Positions 24,687 to 33,841 are shown, numbered from the stretch's first letter. The stretch is 64,000 bases of DNA from Pseudarthrobacter sulfonivorans (GCF_001484605.1 NZ_CP013747.1:3286001-3350000), one strand, 5' to 3'. Translations and numbers: made by a program. The notes: generated by a model from the sequence alone, not told the origin.

Positions 24687-27202
24687 TGACCAGCGTGCTG
24701 GACCGGCCGCAGGGCAGGCACGCAGGCGCCGCGCCGCGCCGCCGGCTGGTGGTGGTGGGCAACGGGATGGCGGGCGCCCGGGCCGTGGAGGAGATCCTGG
24801 CCCGCGGCGGCGCCGAGCAGTTCACCATCACCATGTTCGGCGACGAGCCGTACGGCAACTACAACCGGATCATGCTCAGCCACGTCCTCTCCGGCGAGGA
24901 AAGCGACGCCGACATCTTCCTGAACGCCCTGCCCTGGTACCGCGAGAACAGCATCACGCTGCACGCCGGGGTCCGTGTTGACCGGATCGACAAGTTCACG
25001 AAGCACGTCTTTTCCAATGACGGCCGCGTGACACCGTACGACACCCTCATCATCGCCACCGGGAGCCGCTCCCACATGCCGCCGATGGACGGACTGTACA
25101 CACCTGGCGGGTCCGTGAAGCACGGTGTCTTCGGGTTCCGCACCATCGATGACACCCGACGGATGGTCCAGCATGCGCAGCAGGAGCACCACCGGCGGGC
25201 GGTGGTGATCGGCGGCGGCCTGCTGGGCCTCGAGGCGGCCTACGGCCTGAAAAGCCACGGCATCGACGTGGAGGTGGTGCACTCCGGCGGGCACCTCATG
25301 AATGCGCAGATGGGGCCCGACGGCGGCGCGGTGCTGCGCAGGAGCGTGGAGGCCCTGGGTATCCGGGTGCACACGTCCAGCCGTACCACTGCTGTCCTCG
25401 GGAGCGACATGGTCAGCGGCGTCAGCCTCCGGGACCGGGAGGACATCGCCTGCGACATGGTGGTGGTGGCCGCGGGCATCCGGCCGAACGTGGACGTGGC
25501 TGTGCTGAGCGGGCTGCCGGTGGAGCGGGCCATTGTGGTGGATGACCGGCTGCGGGTCCAGGACGAAGACGATATCTATGCGGTGGGGGAGTGCGTCCAG
25601 CACCGCGGCGAGGTCTACGGGCTGGTGGCGCCGCTGTGGGAACAGGCTGTGGTGCTTGCCAACCACGTGACCGGCGTCGACACATCCGCGGCCTACCTCG
25701 GCTCGCGGACCGCCACCAAGCTGAAGGTTGCCGGCGTCGACGTCGCATCCATGGGACTGCACGGTCCCGAGTTCGACACCGACGAGCACATCGTCTTCTC
25801 GGAGCCCAGCCGCGGCATTTTCAAGTCCATCGTGGTCCGCGACAACAAGATGGTGGGTGCCACGCTCCTGGGCGACAGCCGGAAGGTGGCCTACCTGACG
25901 CAGGCCTACGACCGCGGGCTGCCACTGCCCGACGAACGGATCGCGCTGATGTTCGACGTCGGCGGGCCGGGTGAGGCGGTGGGCGTGGCCGAGCTCGACG
26001 ACGGCGCCCAGGTCTGCAACTGCAACGGCGTCAGCAAGAAGGCCCTGGTGGACGCCGTGAAGGGCGGCTGCTCCACGGTGTCCGGCGCTATGGACGCCAC
26101 CCGGGCCGGCAAGGGCTGCGGTTCCTGCAAACTCCTGGTCCGGCAGGTGGTGGAATGGGCCGCGGACGGCGCGGTGGAGGAGGACCCGGCCGCCAGCTAC
26201 TACGTGCCCGGGATCCCGCTGGACAAGCCGGCCCTGATGGCCGCCATCCGGAAACAGGGCCTGCGCTCCGTGTCCCAGGTGTTCACGGCCCTGGCTCCGG
26301 GGAGCGCCGAGGATGCGAAGTCCAAGATGGGCCTGGCCTCGCTGCTGAAGATGATGCTCGCGGACCGGTACATCGACGAACGCGACGCCCGATTCATCAA
26401 TGACCGCGTGCACGCCAATATCCAGCGCGACGGCACCTTCTCGGTGGTCCCGCAGATGAAGGGCGGCGTGACGTCCGTCCAGCAGCTGCGCCGCATTGCC
26501 GACGTCGCCGAAAAGCACAACGTGCCCCTGATCAAGCTGACCGGCGGGCAGCGGATCGACCTGCTGGGGATCCCCAAGGAGGACCTGCCGCAGGTGTGGG
26601 CGGACCTGGACATGCCGTCCGGCTACGCCTACGGCAAGAGCTTCCGCACGGTGAAGACCTGCGTGGGCAAGGATTTTTGCCGGTACGGCACCGGCGATTC
26701 CACGAAGCTGGGCATCGAGATCGAGTCCCGGTTCCAGGGCATCGAGTCACCGGCCAAGCTGAAGCTGGCTGTGTCCGGTTGCCCACGGAACTGCGCGGAA
26801 TCGCTGGTCAAGGACGTGGGTGTGGTGGCTGTGGAGGGCGGACGGTGGGAGCTTTACGTCGGGGGAGCGGCGGGCGCCCACATCCGCAAGGGCGACCTGC
26901 TGGCCACCGTGGACCACCCCGAGGAGGTCAAGGTCCTGACAGGCCGCTTTATGCAGTACTACCGCGAGCAGGCCAACTGGCTGGAACGGACCTACTCCTT
27001 TGTGCCGCGGGTGGGCATCGAGCATCTCCGCGCGGTCATCGTGGAGGATTCCGAAGGTGTCGCCGCGCAACTGGACGCCGCCATGCAGGCATCCGTGGAC
27101 AGCTACGTGGACCCGTGGAGTGAACGCGACGATCCACTCACGCCGGGCCAGTTCCGCACGTCCCTGCCGCTCACGGTCCTGCCCCAGGTGCCGGTCCGAT
27201 GA
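24686..27202 (+). CDS. nirB: Assimilatory nitrite reductase [NAD(P)H] large subunit
   Basis: NirB reduces nitrite to ammonium in the cytoplasm with NAD(P)H as donor. The 838 residues run in the usual order. An FAD/NAD(P) reductase domain (about 12-320) carries the FAD motif VVVGNGMAGARAVEEIL and a second dinucleotide motif VVIGGGLLGLEAAYG. A BFD-type [2Fe-2S] domain near 445-495 has CNCNG and CGSC cysteines. The sulfite/nitrite reductase half carries the siroheme-[4Fe-4S] ligands in TCVGKDFCRYG (about 658-666) and SGCPRNCAES (about 697-704). Overlaps at both ends (TGATG with the small upstream gene, ATGA with nirD) make one coupled operon. Confidence 0.94.
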   Translation: MTSVLDRPQGRHAGAAPRRRLVVVGNGMAGARAVEEILARGGAEQFTITMFGDEPYGNYNRIMLSHVLSGEESDADIFLNALPWYRENSITLHAGVRVDRIDKFTKHVFSNDGRVTPYDTLIIATGSRSHMPPMDGLYTPGGSVKHGVFGFRTIDDTRRMVQHAQQEHHRRAVVIGGGLLGLEAAYGLKSHGIDVEVVHSGGHLMNAQMGPDGGAVLRRSVEALGIRVHTSSRTTAVLGSDMVSGVSLRDREDIACDMVVVAAGIRPNVDVAVLSGLPVERAIVVDDRLRVQDEDDIYAVGECVQHRGEVYGLVAPLWEQAVVLANHVTGVDTSAAYLGSRTATKLKVAGVDVASMGLHGPEFDTDEHIVFSEPSRGIFKSIVVRDNKMVGATLLGDSRKVAYLTQAYDRGLPLPDERIALMFDVGGPGEAVGVAELDDGAQVCNCNGVSKKALVDAVKGGCSTVSGAMDATRAGKGCGSCKLLVRQVVEWAADGAVEEDPAASYYVPGIPLDKPALMAAIRKQGLRSVSQVFTALAPGSAEDAKSKMGLASLLKMMLADRYIDERDARFINDRVHANIQRDGTFSVVPQMKGGVTSVQQLRRIADVAEKHNVPLIKLTGGQRIDLLGIPKEDLPQVWADLDMPSGYAYGKSFRTVKTCVGKDFCRYGTGDSTKLGIEIESRFQGIESPAKLKLAVSGCPRNCAESLVKDVGVVAVEGGRWELYVGGAAGAHIRKGDLLATVDHPEEVKVLTGRFMQYYREQANWLERTYSFVPRVGIEHLRAVIVEDSEGVAAQLDAAMQASVDSYVDPWSERDDPLTPGQFRTSLPLTVLPQVPVR

Positions 27203-27567
27203 GCGCCGATCCGATCAGCACCGAACCCGTCAGCACCAGCAGCCACATCCTGGGCCCGGTGGACCAGATCCCGTTCGGTGAGGGGAGGGCCTTCGGGGTG
27301 GACGGCGAGCAAGTGGCGGTCTTCCGGCTGCGGGACGGGACCCTGCGCGCCCTGTCCGCGGTCTGCCCCCACCGCGGCGGCCCCATTGCGGACGGCACCA
27401 TAGACCGGGAGGTGGTGATGTGCCCGCTGCACCAGCACGCGTTCAGCCTGGAAACGGGCTGCTCCAGCACCGGCGCCGAACCTTTGCGCACGTACAGCGT
27501 TCAGGAGGATGCCGAACAGAACATTGTTCTGAAGTATCCCCATATTCGTGGCAATAGTTTGGCTTAA
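27199..27567 (+). CDS. nirD: Nitrite reductase [NAD(P)H] small subunit NirD
   Basis: NirD is the small Rieske-like partner of NirB. The 122-residue protein keeps full Rieske [2Fe-2S] ligands, CPHRGG and CPLHQHAFSL, so the cluster may be present; many enterobacterial NirD proteins have lost these residues. It overlaps the nirB stop by 4 nt (ATGA). The amino acid permease starts about 190 bp downstream. Confidence 0.92.
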   Translation: MSADPISTEPVSTSSHILGPVDQIPFGEGRAFGVDGEQVAVFRLRDGTLRALSAVCPHRGGPIADGTIDREVVMCPLHQHAFSLETGCSSTGAEPLRTYSVQEDAEQNIVLKYPHIRGNSLA

Positions 27568-27755
27568 CCGGGCCCGGGTGTAGCCCGCGTCACTTGCTGC
27601 GGTTTGAGTCTTGTAGGATAGACAGGCCGCGCGAACTTCGACGCACTGTGACTTTCCATACAGAAAATTCCTTGAAACATCAAGAAACCGAATTTTCGGG
27701 ATGGAGAAGTCCCTGCCAAGGGTGCCGGCCAATCCCCTACCCACAAGGAATTGTT

Positions 27756-29216
27756 GTGCCTCAAAGTACCCCCACAGAACTCGTGAGCCCGACGGCGCAA
27801 TCCGCCGTCGTCGACTCCACCCTCAGCGCCGAGGGCTACAAAAAATCCCTGAGCGGACGCCAGGTCACCATGATTGCCATGGGCGGCGCCATCGGCGTCG
27901 GCCTCTTTATGGGTGCAGGCGGACGCCTGGCCTCCACTGGCCCTGCGCTCATTTTCTCCTACGCCATTGCCGGCGTTATCGCCTATCTGCTGATGCGGGC
28001 CCTGGGCGAGCTGATCATGTACCGCCAGACGTCGGGTTCCTTCGTCAGCTACGCCGGTGAGATGTTCGGCAAGAAGGGCGCGTACCTGTCCGGCTGGATG
28101 TACTTCATCAACTGGGCCATGACCGGCATCGCCGAACTCATCGCGATCGGACTGTACTTCCAGTTCTTCTTCCCCAACGTGCCGGTCGAACTCAGCGCCG
28201 TCGCAGCGCTGCTGCTGCTCGTGGGCGTCAACCTCATGAGCGTCAAGGCGTTCGGCGAATTTGAATTCTGGGCCTCCTGCCTCAAGGTCGGCGCCATCGT
28301 GATCTTCCTGGCCGTGGGCACTTTCATGGTGGTCACCAACGCCCAGGTGGGCGACGGCAACGCCTCGGTGAACAACCTCTTCGCAGCCGAAGGCGGAATG
28401 TTCCCCAAGGGTGCGCTGGTGATGATCCTGGTCCTGAACGCCGTGATTTTCGCCTACAACGGCATTGAACTCGTCGGCATCACGGCCGGCGAAATGCAGG
28501 ACCCCGCCAAGGAAGTTCCCAAAGCGATCCGCGCCGTCGTTTTCCGCATCGTGGTGTTCTACGTCGGTTCCGTGACGCTCCTGGCGATGCTGCTTCCCTC
28601 GGACCAGTACGTTGCCGGCACCTCGCCGTTCGTCACCGTGTTCGGCCAGATGGGCCTCGGCTGGATGGGCGATGTTATGAACATGATCGTCATCACCGCC
28701 GCGCTGTCCTCCTGCAACTCGGGCCTGTACTCGATCGGCCGGATCTTCCGGACCATGGCCAACAACGGGCACGCCCCGGAGTGGCTGACCAGGATGTCCA
28801 AGAGCCACGTGCCGTACGCCGCCATCCTGGCCATTGGGGCCGTCTACCTCGTTGGCATTCTGCTGAACATCTGGCTGGGCGGCTCCCACGCCTTCGACCT
28901 CGCGCTCAACTCCGCATCGATCGGCGTGATCTTCACCTGGGGCGCCATCTTCGCCAGCCAGATCGCGCTGCGCCACAAGAAGGGCAAGGTCTCCTCCCTG
29001 CCCGCGCCCGGCGGAACCTGGAGCAGCTGGGCCGGACTCATTGCGCTGCTGGCCATCACCGTGCTCATCGGCTTCGACACCATGACCAGCAAGACCGGCG
29101 AGGTATTCCACCTCGGTCTCTGGACCCTGGCAACCATCCCGTTCTTCGCCCTGGTCCTGTGGCTGGGCTGGCAGAAGGTCAAGCACAACGAGCCCAAGAG
29201 CGAGCTCTTCTGCTAG
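27756..29216 (+). CDS. Amino acid permease, APC superfamily (AnsP/CycA-like)
   Basis: This 486-residue protein belongs to the amino acid transporter family of the APC superfamily, with twelve predicted membrane helices. The conserved helix 1 motif GGAIGVGLFMGAGGRL and the helix 2/3 region MRALGELIMYRQTSGSF are intact. Overall it looks most like the L-asparagine/D-serine/GABA permease group, but substrate cannot be read from sequence. The start is the GTG at 27756, preceded by AAGGA at a good distance; frame upstream to 27594 has no Shine-Dalgarno. It stands alone after nirBD. The 215 bp downstream holds one dispersed motif (29313) and no gene. Confidence 0.88.
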   Translation: MPQSTPTELVSPTAQSAVVDSTLSAEGYKKSLSGRQVTMIAMGGAIGVGLFMGAGGRLASTGPALIFSYAIAGVIAYLLMRALGELIMYRQTSGSFVSYAGEMFGKKGAYLSGWMYFINWAMTGIAELIAIGLYFQFFFPNVPVELSAVAALLLLVGVNLMSVKAFGEFEFWASCLKVGAIVIFLAVGTFMVVTNAQVGDGNASVNNLFAAEGGMFPKGALVMILVLNAVIFAYNGIELVGITAGEMQDPAKEVPKAIRAVVFRIVVFYVGSVTLLAMLLPSDQYVAGTSPFVTVFGQMGLGWMGDVMNMIVITAALSSCNSGLYSIGRIFRTMANNGHAPEWLTRMSKSHVPYAAILAIGAVYLVGILLNIWLGGSHAFDLALNSASIGVIFTWGAIFASQIALRHKKGKVSSLPAPGGTWSSWAGLIALLAITVLIGFDTMTSKTGEVFHLGLWTLATIPFFALVLWLGWQKVKHNEPKSELFC

Positions 29217-29431
29217 GTCTTTTCGCCTCAGCAGCCGGACGCTACGCGGACGGACGCTAAGAAGTCCGACGTCGGCGGGTCACCCTTTCGGGGGCGGCCC
29301 GCCGTCGTCGTCGGTGGAGCCTGTCAAAACCCGTGTGTGTTCCTGCCCAGGTGCTTTGCCCGGCGCGCCCAAGAGTCCGGCGCGTCGCGCACGGCCGACG
29401 GGAACCCGGGGGACTAGCTGGGCTGGAGCGT

Positions 29432-30175
29432 TCAGGTCCGGTTGGCGTCCACGCTCTTGAGGTGCCGGGCAAAGTGGTCTTCGATCCGCTGCCAGGCTTC
29501 GGGGGAGGACTCCGGGTCGGGGCCGATGCCCATGACCCGCATCAGCGGCCGGAAAACCGCCGGGCCCAGGTCGGATTCGTTGAGGAACGCGTGGCCTGCG
29601 GTGGGAAATTCCTTGACGCTGTTTTCGATGCCGAGGTTGTCCAGGGCGGTCTCAAGCTTGCCGGCCGCGCCCTTAAGGGTGAGGTCCCGGCCGCCGAAGT
29701 TGGCCACGATGGGGCAGGCTCCGCGGAGGCTTTCCTCGAGATTGCCGGGCAGGCGGCCGTAGTTGACCGAGGCCGCGTCGAAGCCGTCGCGGGCCACCAG
29801 CAGCGCGAATCCTCCGCCCATGCAGAACCCGATCACCCCGGTCTTGCCGGTGGACAGCGGCGACGTGGCCAGCCAGGACCGGGCGGTGGCGAGGTCGGTG
29901 AACGCGCGGCCGCTTCCCCGGAGCATGCTCCGCATGGTGCTGACCAGGCAGCGGCGCGGGCCGCCGTCGCTGAACAGGTCCACGGCCAGCGTCAGGTACC
30001 CGGCGCGGGCCATCCGGTCTGCATGCCCGCGCACCAGGTCGTTCAGGCCGAAGGCTTCGTGGATCACCAGGACCGCGGGAAACGGACCTGGCCCGGAAGG
30101 CGTGGCGAGATATCCGCCGAGCGAAGGCGAACCGCCGGCAGCGGCACTCTGGGCACCCAGGTCCACATAAGTCAT
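29432..30175 (-). CDS. Dienelactone hydrolase family protein
   Basis: The 247-residue alpha/beta hydrolase has the dienelactone hydrolase triad: nucleophilic Cys in GVIGFCMGGGFAL, an acidic residue in the following strand region (NFGGRDLTLK) and His in TAGHAFLNESD. VIHEAFGLNDLVRGHADRMA is the family's conserved Glu-containing segment. An upstream in-frame start at 30253 exists. On the minus strand, however, TACCCT lies 6 nt before the ATG at 30175, as in other leaderless genes here, and the protein then starts at the normal place. It is a single gene; the natural substrate is unknown. Confidence 0.85.
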   Translation of the reverse strand: MTYVDLGAQSAAAGGSPSLGGYLATPSGPGPFPAVLVIHEAFGLNDLVRGHADRMARAGYLTLAVDLFSDGGPRRCLVSTMRSMLRGSGRAFTDLATARSWLATSPLSTGKTGVIGFCMGGGFALLVARDGFDAASVNYGRLPGNLEESLRGACPIVANFGGRDLTLKGAAGKLETALDNLGIENSVKEFPTAGHAFLNESDLGPAVFRPLMRVMGIGPDPESSPEAWQRIEDHFARHLKSVDANRT

Positions 30176-30233
30176 GGGCCAAGGGTAGCCGCCGCCGTCG
30201 ATCCCCTCCATCGACGCGGTCGGCGGACACGGG

Positions 30234-30270
30234 AACGGCGGCGGATCCCCCATGGGAATCCGCCGCCGTT
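30234..30270. terminator. Long GC hairpin between CsbD and hydrolase genes
   Basis: AACGGCGGCGGAT (30234-30246) pairs with ATCCGCCGCCGTT (30258-30270), and the tip TCCC/GGGA extends it. It lies 15 bp beyond the CsbD stop on the minus strand. There is no U-run, so factor-independent termination is only probable. Confidence 0.5.
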
Positions 30271-30284
30271 CGAATATGGGAGGA

Positions 30285-30458
30285 CTAGTCCTTGAAGGTG
30301 TCCTTGACGTTTTCGCCGACCTTCTTGGCGTCAGCCTTGACCTGGTCCGCCTGGCCTTCGGCCTTAAGTTTGTCGTTGTCCGTGGCGTTGCCGGCCGCTT
30401 CCTTGGCCTTGCCGCCCAGGTGCTCTGCTTCGTTACTGATCTTGTCTCCGAGGCCCAT
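30285..30458 (-). CDS. CsbD-like stress protein
   Basis: The 57-residue hydrophilic protein is Lys/Asp/Ala-rich: MGLGDKISNEAEHLGGKAKE, then EAAGNATDNDKLKAEGQADQ. This is the CsbD (sigma-B-controlled, YjbJ-like) pattern of an intrinsically helical small stress protein. The longer reading to 30530 adds 24 basic residues outside the family. The ATG at 30458 has a GAAAGGCGG-type site upstream, although its spacing is long. Function is unknown; expression under general stress is known for relatives only. Confidence 0.85.
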   Translation of the reverse strand: MGLGDKISNEAEHLGGKAKEAAGNATDNDKLKAEGQADQVKADAKKVGENVKDTFKD

Positions 30459-30591
30459 GAGTCTGGCCGCCTTTCGTTCCCGTTGATCTGACAATCGCTT
30501 TTTCAGCCTAACACAAAGCATGCTTACCATTTAAGGGAACCCGATTTCCGGCGGCCTGTCGAATGTCAGCGCCCCCGACTAGGCTCGATGC

Positions 30592-31050
30592 ATGGAACAC
30601 AGCACAAGCCTGACCCAGCACATTCATGCCACGCCGGAAAAGGTCTGGGCGGTCATCTCGGACATCCCGGGTTCCGCCTCCACCCTGTCCGGCATCGACG
30701 CCGTGCAGATGCTCAGCGACGGGCCCTACGGCGAGGGAACGCGCTGGAAGGAAACGCGGACCATGATGGGCCGCTCGGAAACTGTGGAGATGTGGGTGAC
30801 GCAGGCCGATCCTCCCCGCAGCACCACGGTCAAGGCCCTCCAGGGCGGCGCCGATTACACGTCGCGCTTCAGCCTGGCCGAGCGCGACGGCGGGACGGAC
30901 CTGACGCTGACCTTCGGCGCCGACGTCGTCAAGCCCACCCTGCTCAGCAAGGTCAGCATGACCCTCTTCGGCAAGCTGGGCATGAGCATGACACGCAAGG
31001 CGCTCTCGAAGGACCTGGCGGAAATCGCCGCCAAAGCGGAATCGCTCTAG
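30592..31050 (+). CDS. SRPBCC family protein
   Basis: The 152-residue protein has the START/Bet v1-like (SRPBCC) pattern. It begins with HIHATPEKVWAVISDIPGSA, continues with repeated beta strands around a pocket (DGPYGEGTRWKET, GGADYTSRFSLAE) and ends in a long helix. Such proteins bind hydrophobic ligands or act as cyclase/dehydratase-like enzymes; no specific role can be given. TAGGCT (30580-30585) lies 6 nt before the ATG, implying a leaderless mRNA. The TAG stop overlaps the GTG start of the pentapeptide-repeat gene. Confidence 0.8.
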   Translation: MEHSTSLTQHIHATPEKVWAVISDIPGSASTLSGIDAVQMLSDGPYGEGTRWKETRTMMGRSETVEMWVTQADPPRSTTVKALQGGADYTSRFSLAERDGGTDLTLTFGADVVKPTLLSKVSMTLFGKLGMSMTRKALSKDLAEIAAKAESL

Positions 31051-31712
31051 TGGCGGCAAAGGCCCCCAAGGTAACGGCTCCCCGGCTCTCGCCGGTCAGC
31101 CTGGAGGATGTCACGGATGATCCGGCCCCGGACTTCCAGCGTGGTGAAAGGTACGACGGCGTCCGGTACAGCCGGGCGGCCGCCGACGGTCTGGAGCTGA
31201 GCGGCACGGATTTTGCCGAGTGTGAGTTCCAGGGCGTCTCCTTCAATGACACCCAGCTCCGCGGGGCCACGTTCCGGGACTGCATCCTGTCCGAGCTGTA
31301 CGCGCCGGTGTTCCGGGCCGCCCGCTCCACGTGGCGGGACGTGCAGCTGAACAATCCCCGGCTGGGCTCCGCTGAGCTGTATGAAACCGGCTGGCAGTCG
31401 GTCCGGATCGACGGCGGCAAGCTGGACTTCCTGAATCTGCGCGGGTCCAAGCTGACGGACGTTGTCATCAGCGACTGCATCATCAACGAACTGGACCTCG
31501 GTTCCGCCTCCGGGACGCGCGTGGCGCTCAAGAACTGCACCATCGGCACCCTGGATCTCACAGGCTCGCGGCTGAAGGATTTTGATCTTCGCGGCACGGA
31601 TTTCCGGACCATCAGCGGCCTCGGCAGCCTGGCCGGCGTGGTGATCGACGACTATCAGCTGAGCCTGCTGGCGCCGCTCCTTGCCGGGCACCTCGGCGTC
31701 CTTGTCCTGTGA
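31050..31712 (+). CDS. Pentapeptide repeat protein
   Basis: From about residue 50 to 190 the 220-residue protein reads as A(D/N)LXX-type pentapeptide repeats (LSGTDFAECEF, LRGATFRDCIL, LRGSKLTDVVI, LTGSRLKDFDLRGTDF), which fold as a right-handed quadrilateral beta-helix. Some family members mimic DNA and protect gyrase, but most have no known role. The start is the GTG at 31050 in a TAGTG overlap with the SRPBCC gene, so the two are co-expressed. A PaaR-type operator and the paa operon follow 15 bp downstream. Confidence 0.85.
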   Translation: MAAKAPKVTAPRLSPVSLEDVTDDPAPDFQRGERYDGVRYSRAAADGLELSGTDFAECEFQGVSFNDTQLRGATFRDCILSELYAPVFRAARSTWRDVQLNNPRLGSAELYETGWQSVRIDGGKLDFLNLRGSKLTDVVISDCIINELDLGSASGTRVALKNCTIGTLDLTGSRLKDFDLRGTDFRTISGLGSLAGVVIDDYQLSLLAPLLAGHLGVLVL

Positions 31713-31727
31713 GTGTAGTCTTTATAG

Positions 31728-31744
31728 AACGAACGGTCGGTAAA
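31728..31744 (+). promoter_or_regulatory. PaaR-type operator upstream of paaJ-paaF-paaH
   Basis: AACGAACGGTCGGTAAA is an imperfect dyad with core GAACGGTC, placed about 65 bp before the paaJ start and just after an AT-rich TTTATAGA that could be the -10 element. Similar sites occur upstream of paaZ, the TetR gene and the paaI-paaK operon. Confidence 0.65.
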
Positions 31745-31805
31745 TAGGGCGGTCACTGGACGGCCCCGAAGATTTCCGGCTCCCTGGCGTAAAGGATTTG
31801 TTCTT

Positions 31806-33017
31806 ATGGTCGAGGCTTTTCTTGTTGGCGGCGTCCGCACTCCCGTGGGCAGGTATGGCGGTGCGTTGTCGGCGGTCCGTCCTGATGATCTGGCTGCACT
31901 GGTGATCCGGGAGGCCGTGTCCCGTGCGGGCCTCGACCCGGACAGTATCGAGGAAGTCATCCTGGGCAACGCAAACGGCGCGGGCGAGGAGAACCGTAAC
32001 GTGGCCCGGATGGCAGTCCTGCTGGCCGGGCTTCCCCTCCACATCCCGGGCATCACGGTCAACCGGCTGTGCGCGTCCGGGTTGAGCGCCATCATCCAGG
32101 CCAGCCACATGATCAAGTCCGGCGCCGCGGACGTGGTGATCGCCGGCGGCGTCGAGTCCATGAGCCGGGCACCGTGGGCCCAGGAGAAGCCCGCCACGGC
32201 GTTCGCGAAACCGGGACAGATCTTCGATACGTCCATCGGCTGGCGCTTCGTCAACCCCCTCTTCCAGAAGGGCGGGCTCGCCCGCGACGGCAAGATGACC
32301 TACTCCATGCCGGAAACCGCGGAGGAAGTGGCACGCGTGGACGGCATCACCCGCGAGGACGCCGACGCCTTCGCGGTCCGCTCCCACGAGCGTTCCCTCG
32401 CCGCCATTGCCGCAGGGCGCTTCAGGGACGAGATCGTCCCGGTGACGGTGAAGTCCCGCAAGGCCGAAACTGTGGTGGACACTGACGAAGGCCCGCGCGC
32501 CGGCACCACCCTGGAAGTCCTCGCCGGGCTGCGCCCCGTGGTTCCGGGCGGGTCCGTGGTCACGGCCGGGAACTCGTCCACGCTGAACGACGGCGCTTCG
32601 GCCATCATCGTCGCGTCCGAGGCCGCCATCGCCCGGCTGGGCCTGACGCCGAGGGCTCGGATCATCGACGGCGCCTCAGCCGGCTGCGAACCCGAAATCA
32701 TGGGCATCGGCCCGGTCCCGGCGACGCAGAAAGTGCTCGCACGGAGCGGCCTCAGCGCTAGTGACCTGGGCGCCGTCGAGCTTAACGAAGCGTTCGCCAC
32801 GCAGTCACTCGCGAGCATGCGCCGGCTCGGGCTGGACCCGGACACCGTGAATAACGACGGCGGTGCCATCAGCCTGGGGCATCCGCTCGGTTCCAGCGGT
32901 TCACGGATCGCCATCACCCTGCTGGGCCGGATGGAACGCGAGGATGCCAGGATCGGCCTGGCTACGATGTGCGTCGGTGTGGGCCAGGGCACCGCGATGC
33001 TGCTGGAGCGTGTCTGA
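31806..33017 (+). CDS. paaJ: 3-oxoadipyl-CoA/acetyl-CoA thiolase PaaJ
   Basis: PaaJ carries out the thiolytic steps of phenylacetate beta-oxidation: cleavage of 3-oxo-5,6-dehydrosuberyl-CoA and 3-oxoadipyl-CoA. The 403-residue protein has the acyl-binding Cys in NRLCASGLSAI (about 90), NEAFATQ, GHPLGSSGSR and the second catalytic Cys in TMCVGVGQG. The segment IFDTSIGWRFVNPLF and the N-terminal VRTPVGRYGGALS closely match PaaJ/PcaF enzymes rather than biosynthetic thiolases. An AAAGGA site precedes the ATG. The TGA overlaps the ATG of paaF (TGATG). A PaaR-type site lies upstream. Confidence 0.88.
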   Translation: MVEAFLVGGVRTPVGRYGGALSAVRPDDLAALVIREAVSRAGLDPDSIEEVILGNANGAGEENRNVARMAVLLAGLPLHIPGITVNRLCASGLSAIIQASHMIKSGAADVVIAGGVESMSRAPWAQEKPATAFAKPGQIFDTSIGWRFVNPLFQKGGLARDGKMTYSMPETAEEVARVDGITREDADAFAVRSHERSLAAIAAGRFRDEIVPVTVKSRKAETVVDTDEGPRAGTTLEVLAGLRPVVPGGSVVTAGNSSTLNDGASAIIVASEAAIARLGLTPRARIIDGASAGCEPEIMGIGPVPATQKVLARSGLSASDLGAVELNEAFATQSLASMRRLGLDPDTVNNDGGAISLGHPLGSSGSRIAITLLGRMEREDARIGLATMCVGVGQGTAMLLERV

Positions 33018-33841
33018 TGCCCGCCCCAGAAAGCGCGAACGGACACTTGAGCCCCTCCCCAGATAGCGCGAACGGACACTTAAGCACCGTTGAATTCGGC
33101 ACCCTCCTGGTCGAGGAGCGGGATGACCGTGTGGTGGTCCTCCTCAACCGACCGGAAGTCCGGAATGCCATCGACCAGCAGATGGTGGACGAACTGCACG
33201 TGGTCTGCGCTGCGCTGGAGCAGAATCCCAAAGTCCTGATCATTGCAGGGGTCGACGGCGTCTTTGCCTCGGGTGCGGACATCGCCCAGCTGCGCGGGCG
33301 GCGCCGCGATGATGCGCTGCAGGGCATCAATTCCACTATTTTCGTGCGGATCGCGAAGCTGCCCATGCCGGTCATTGCCGCCCTGGACGGGTACTGCCTG
33401 GGCGGCGGCGCCGAGCTCGCCTACGCCGCCGACTTCCGGATCGGCACGCCCAGTGTCCGGATCGGCAACCCCGAAACAGGGCTGGGGATCCTCGCTGCGG
33501 CCGGGGCCAGCTGGCGCCTCAAGGAGTTGGTGGGGGAGCCGTTGGCCAAGCAGATCCTGCTCGCGGGCCTGGTCCTCCGCGCCGAGGAGGCTCTGGCCGC
33601 CAGCCTCATCACCGAAATCCACGAGGCGCCGGAACTGATGGATGCCGCGCACAACCTGGCGGACCGGATCGGCCGCCAGGACCCGCTGGCCGTGCGGATT
33701 ACAAAGTCCGTGTTCCACGCCCCGGCCGAAGCCCACCCGCTGATTGACCAGCTGGCACAGGGGATCCTTTTTGAATCCCAGGCCAAGTTTGACCGCATGC
33801 AGGCTTTCCTCGACAAGAAATCAGAGAAGACGAAACCATGA
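33017..33841 (+). CDS. paaF: Enoyl-CoA hydratase/isomerase PaaF with repeat-derived N-terminus
   Basis: A crotonase-fold enzyme, probably hydrating 2,3-dehydroadipyl-CoA in the phenylacetate pathway. Oxyanion-hole segments are FASGADIAQLRGR and GYCLGGGAELAYAADFRI, and the catalytic-region motif is GNPETGLGI. The crotonase fold begins near residue 28 (LLVEERDDRVVVLLNRPEVR). The preceding ~24 residues read PAPESANGHLS then PSPDSANGHLS and come from a 33-bp tandem nucleotide repeat, so they are an accretion rather than part of the fold. The ATG at 33017 overlaps the paaJ stop; a start inside the repeat or just after it cannot be excluded. The TGA overlaps paaH (ATGA). PaaF versus PaaG-like function cannot be settled by reading. 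Confidence 0.82.
   Translation: MPAPESANGHLSPSPDSANGHLSTVEFGTLLVEERDDRVVVLLNRPEVRNAIDQQMVDELHVVCAALEQNPKVLIIAGVDGVFASGADIAQLRGRRRDDALQGINSTIFVRIAKLPMPVIAALDGYCLGGGAELAYAADFRIGTPSVRIGNPETGLGILAAAGASWRLKELVGEPLAKQILLAGLVLRAEEALAASLITEIHEAPELMDAAHNLADRIGRQDPLAVRITKSVFHAPAEAHPLIDQLAQGILFESQAKFDRMQAFLDKKSEKTKP
33026..33083 (+). repeat. 33-bp tandem pair with GCGCGAACGGACACTT core
   Basis: AAGCGCGAACGGACACTTGA (from 33031) and TAGCGCGAACGGACACTTAA (from 33064) are 33 bp apart, with similar CCCCAGA stretches before each. The pair sits at the paaJ/paaF junction and is translated as ESANGHLS/DSANGHLS. No third copy was found in the window. Confidence 0.85.
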
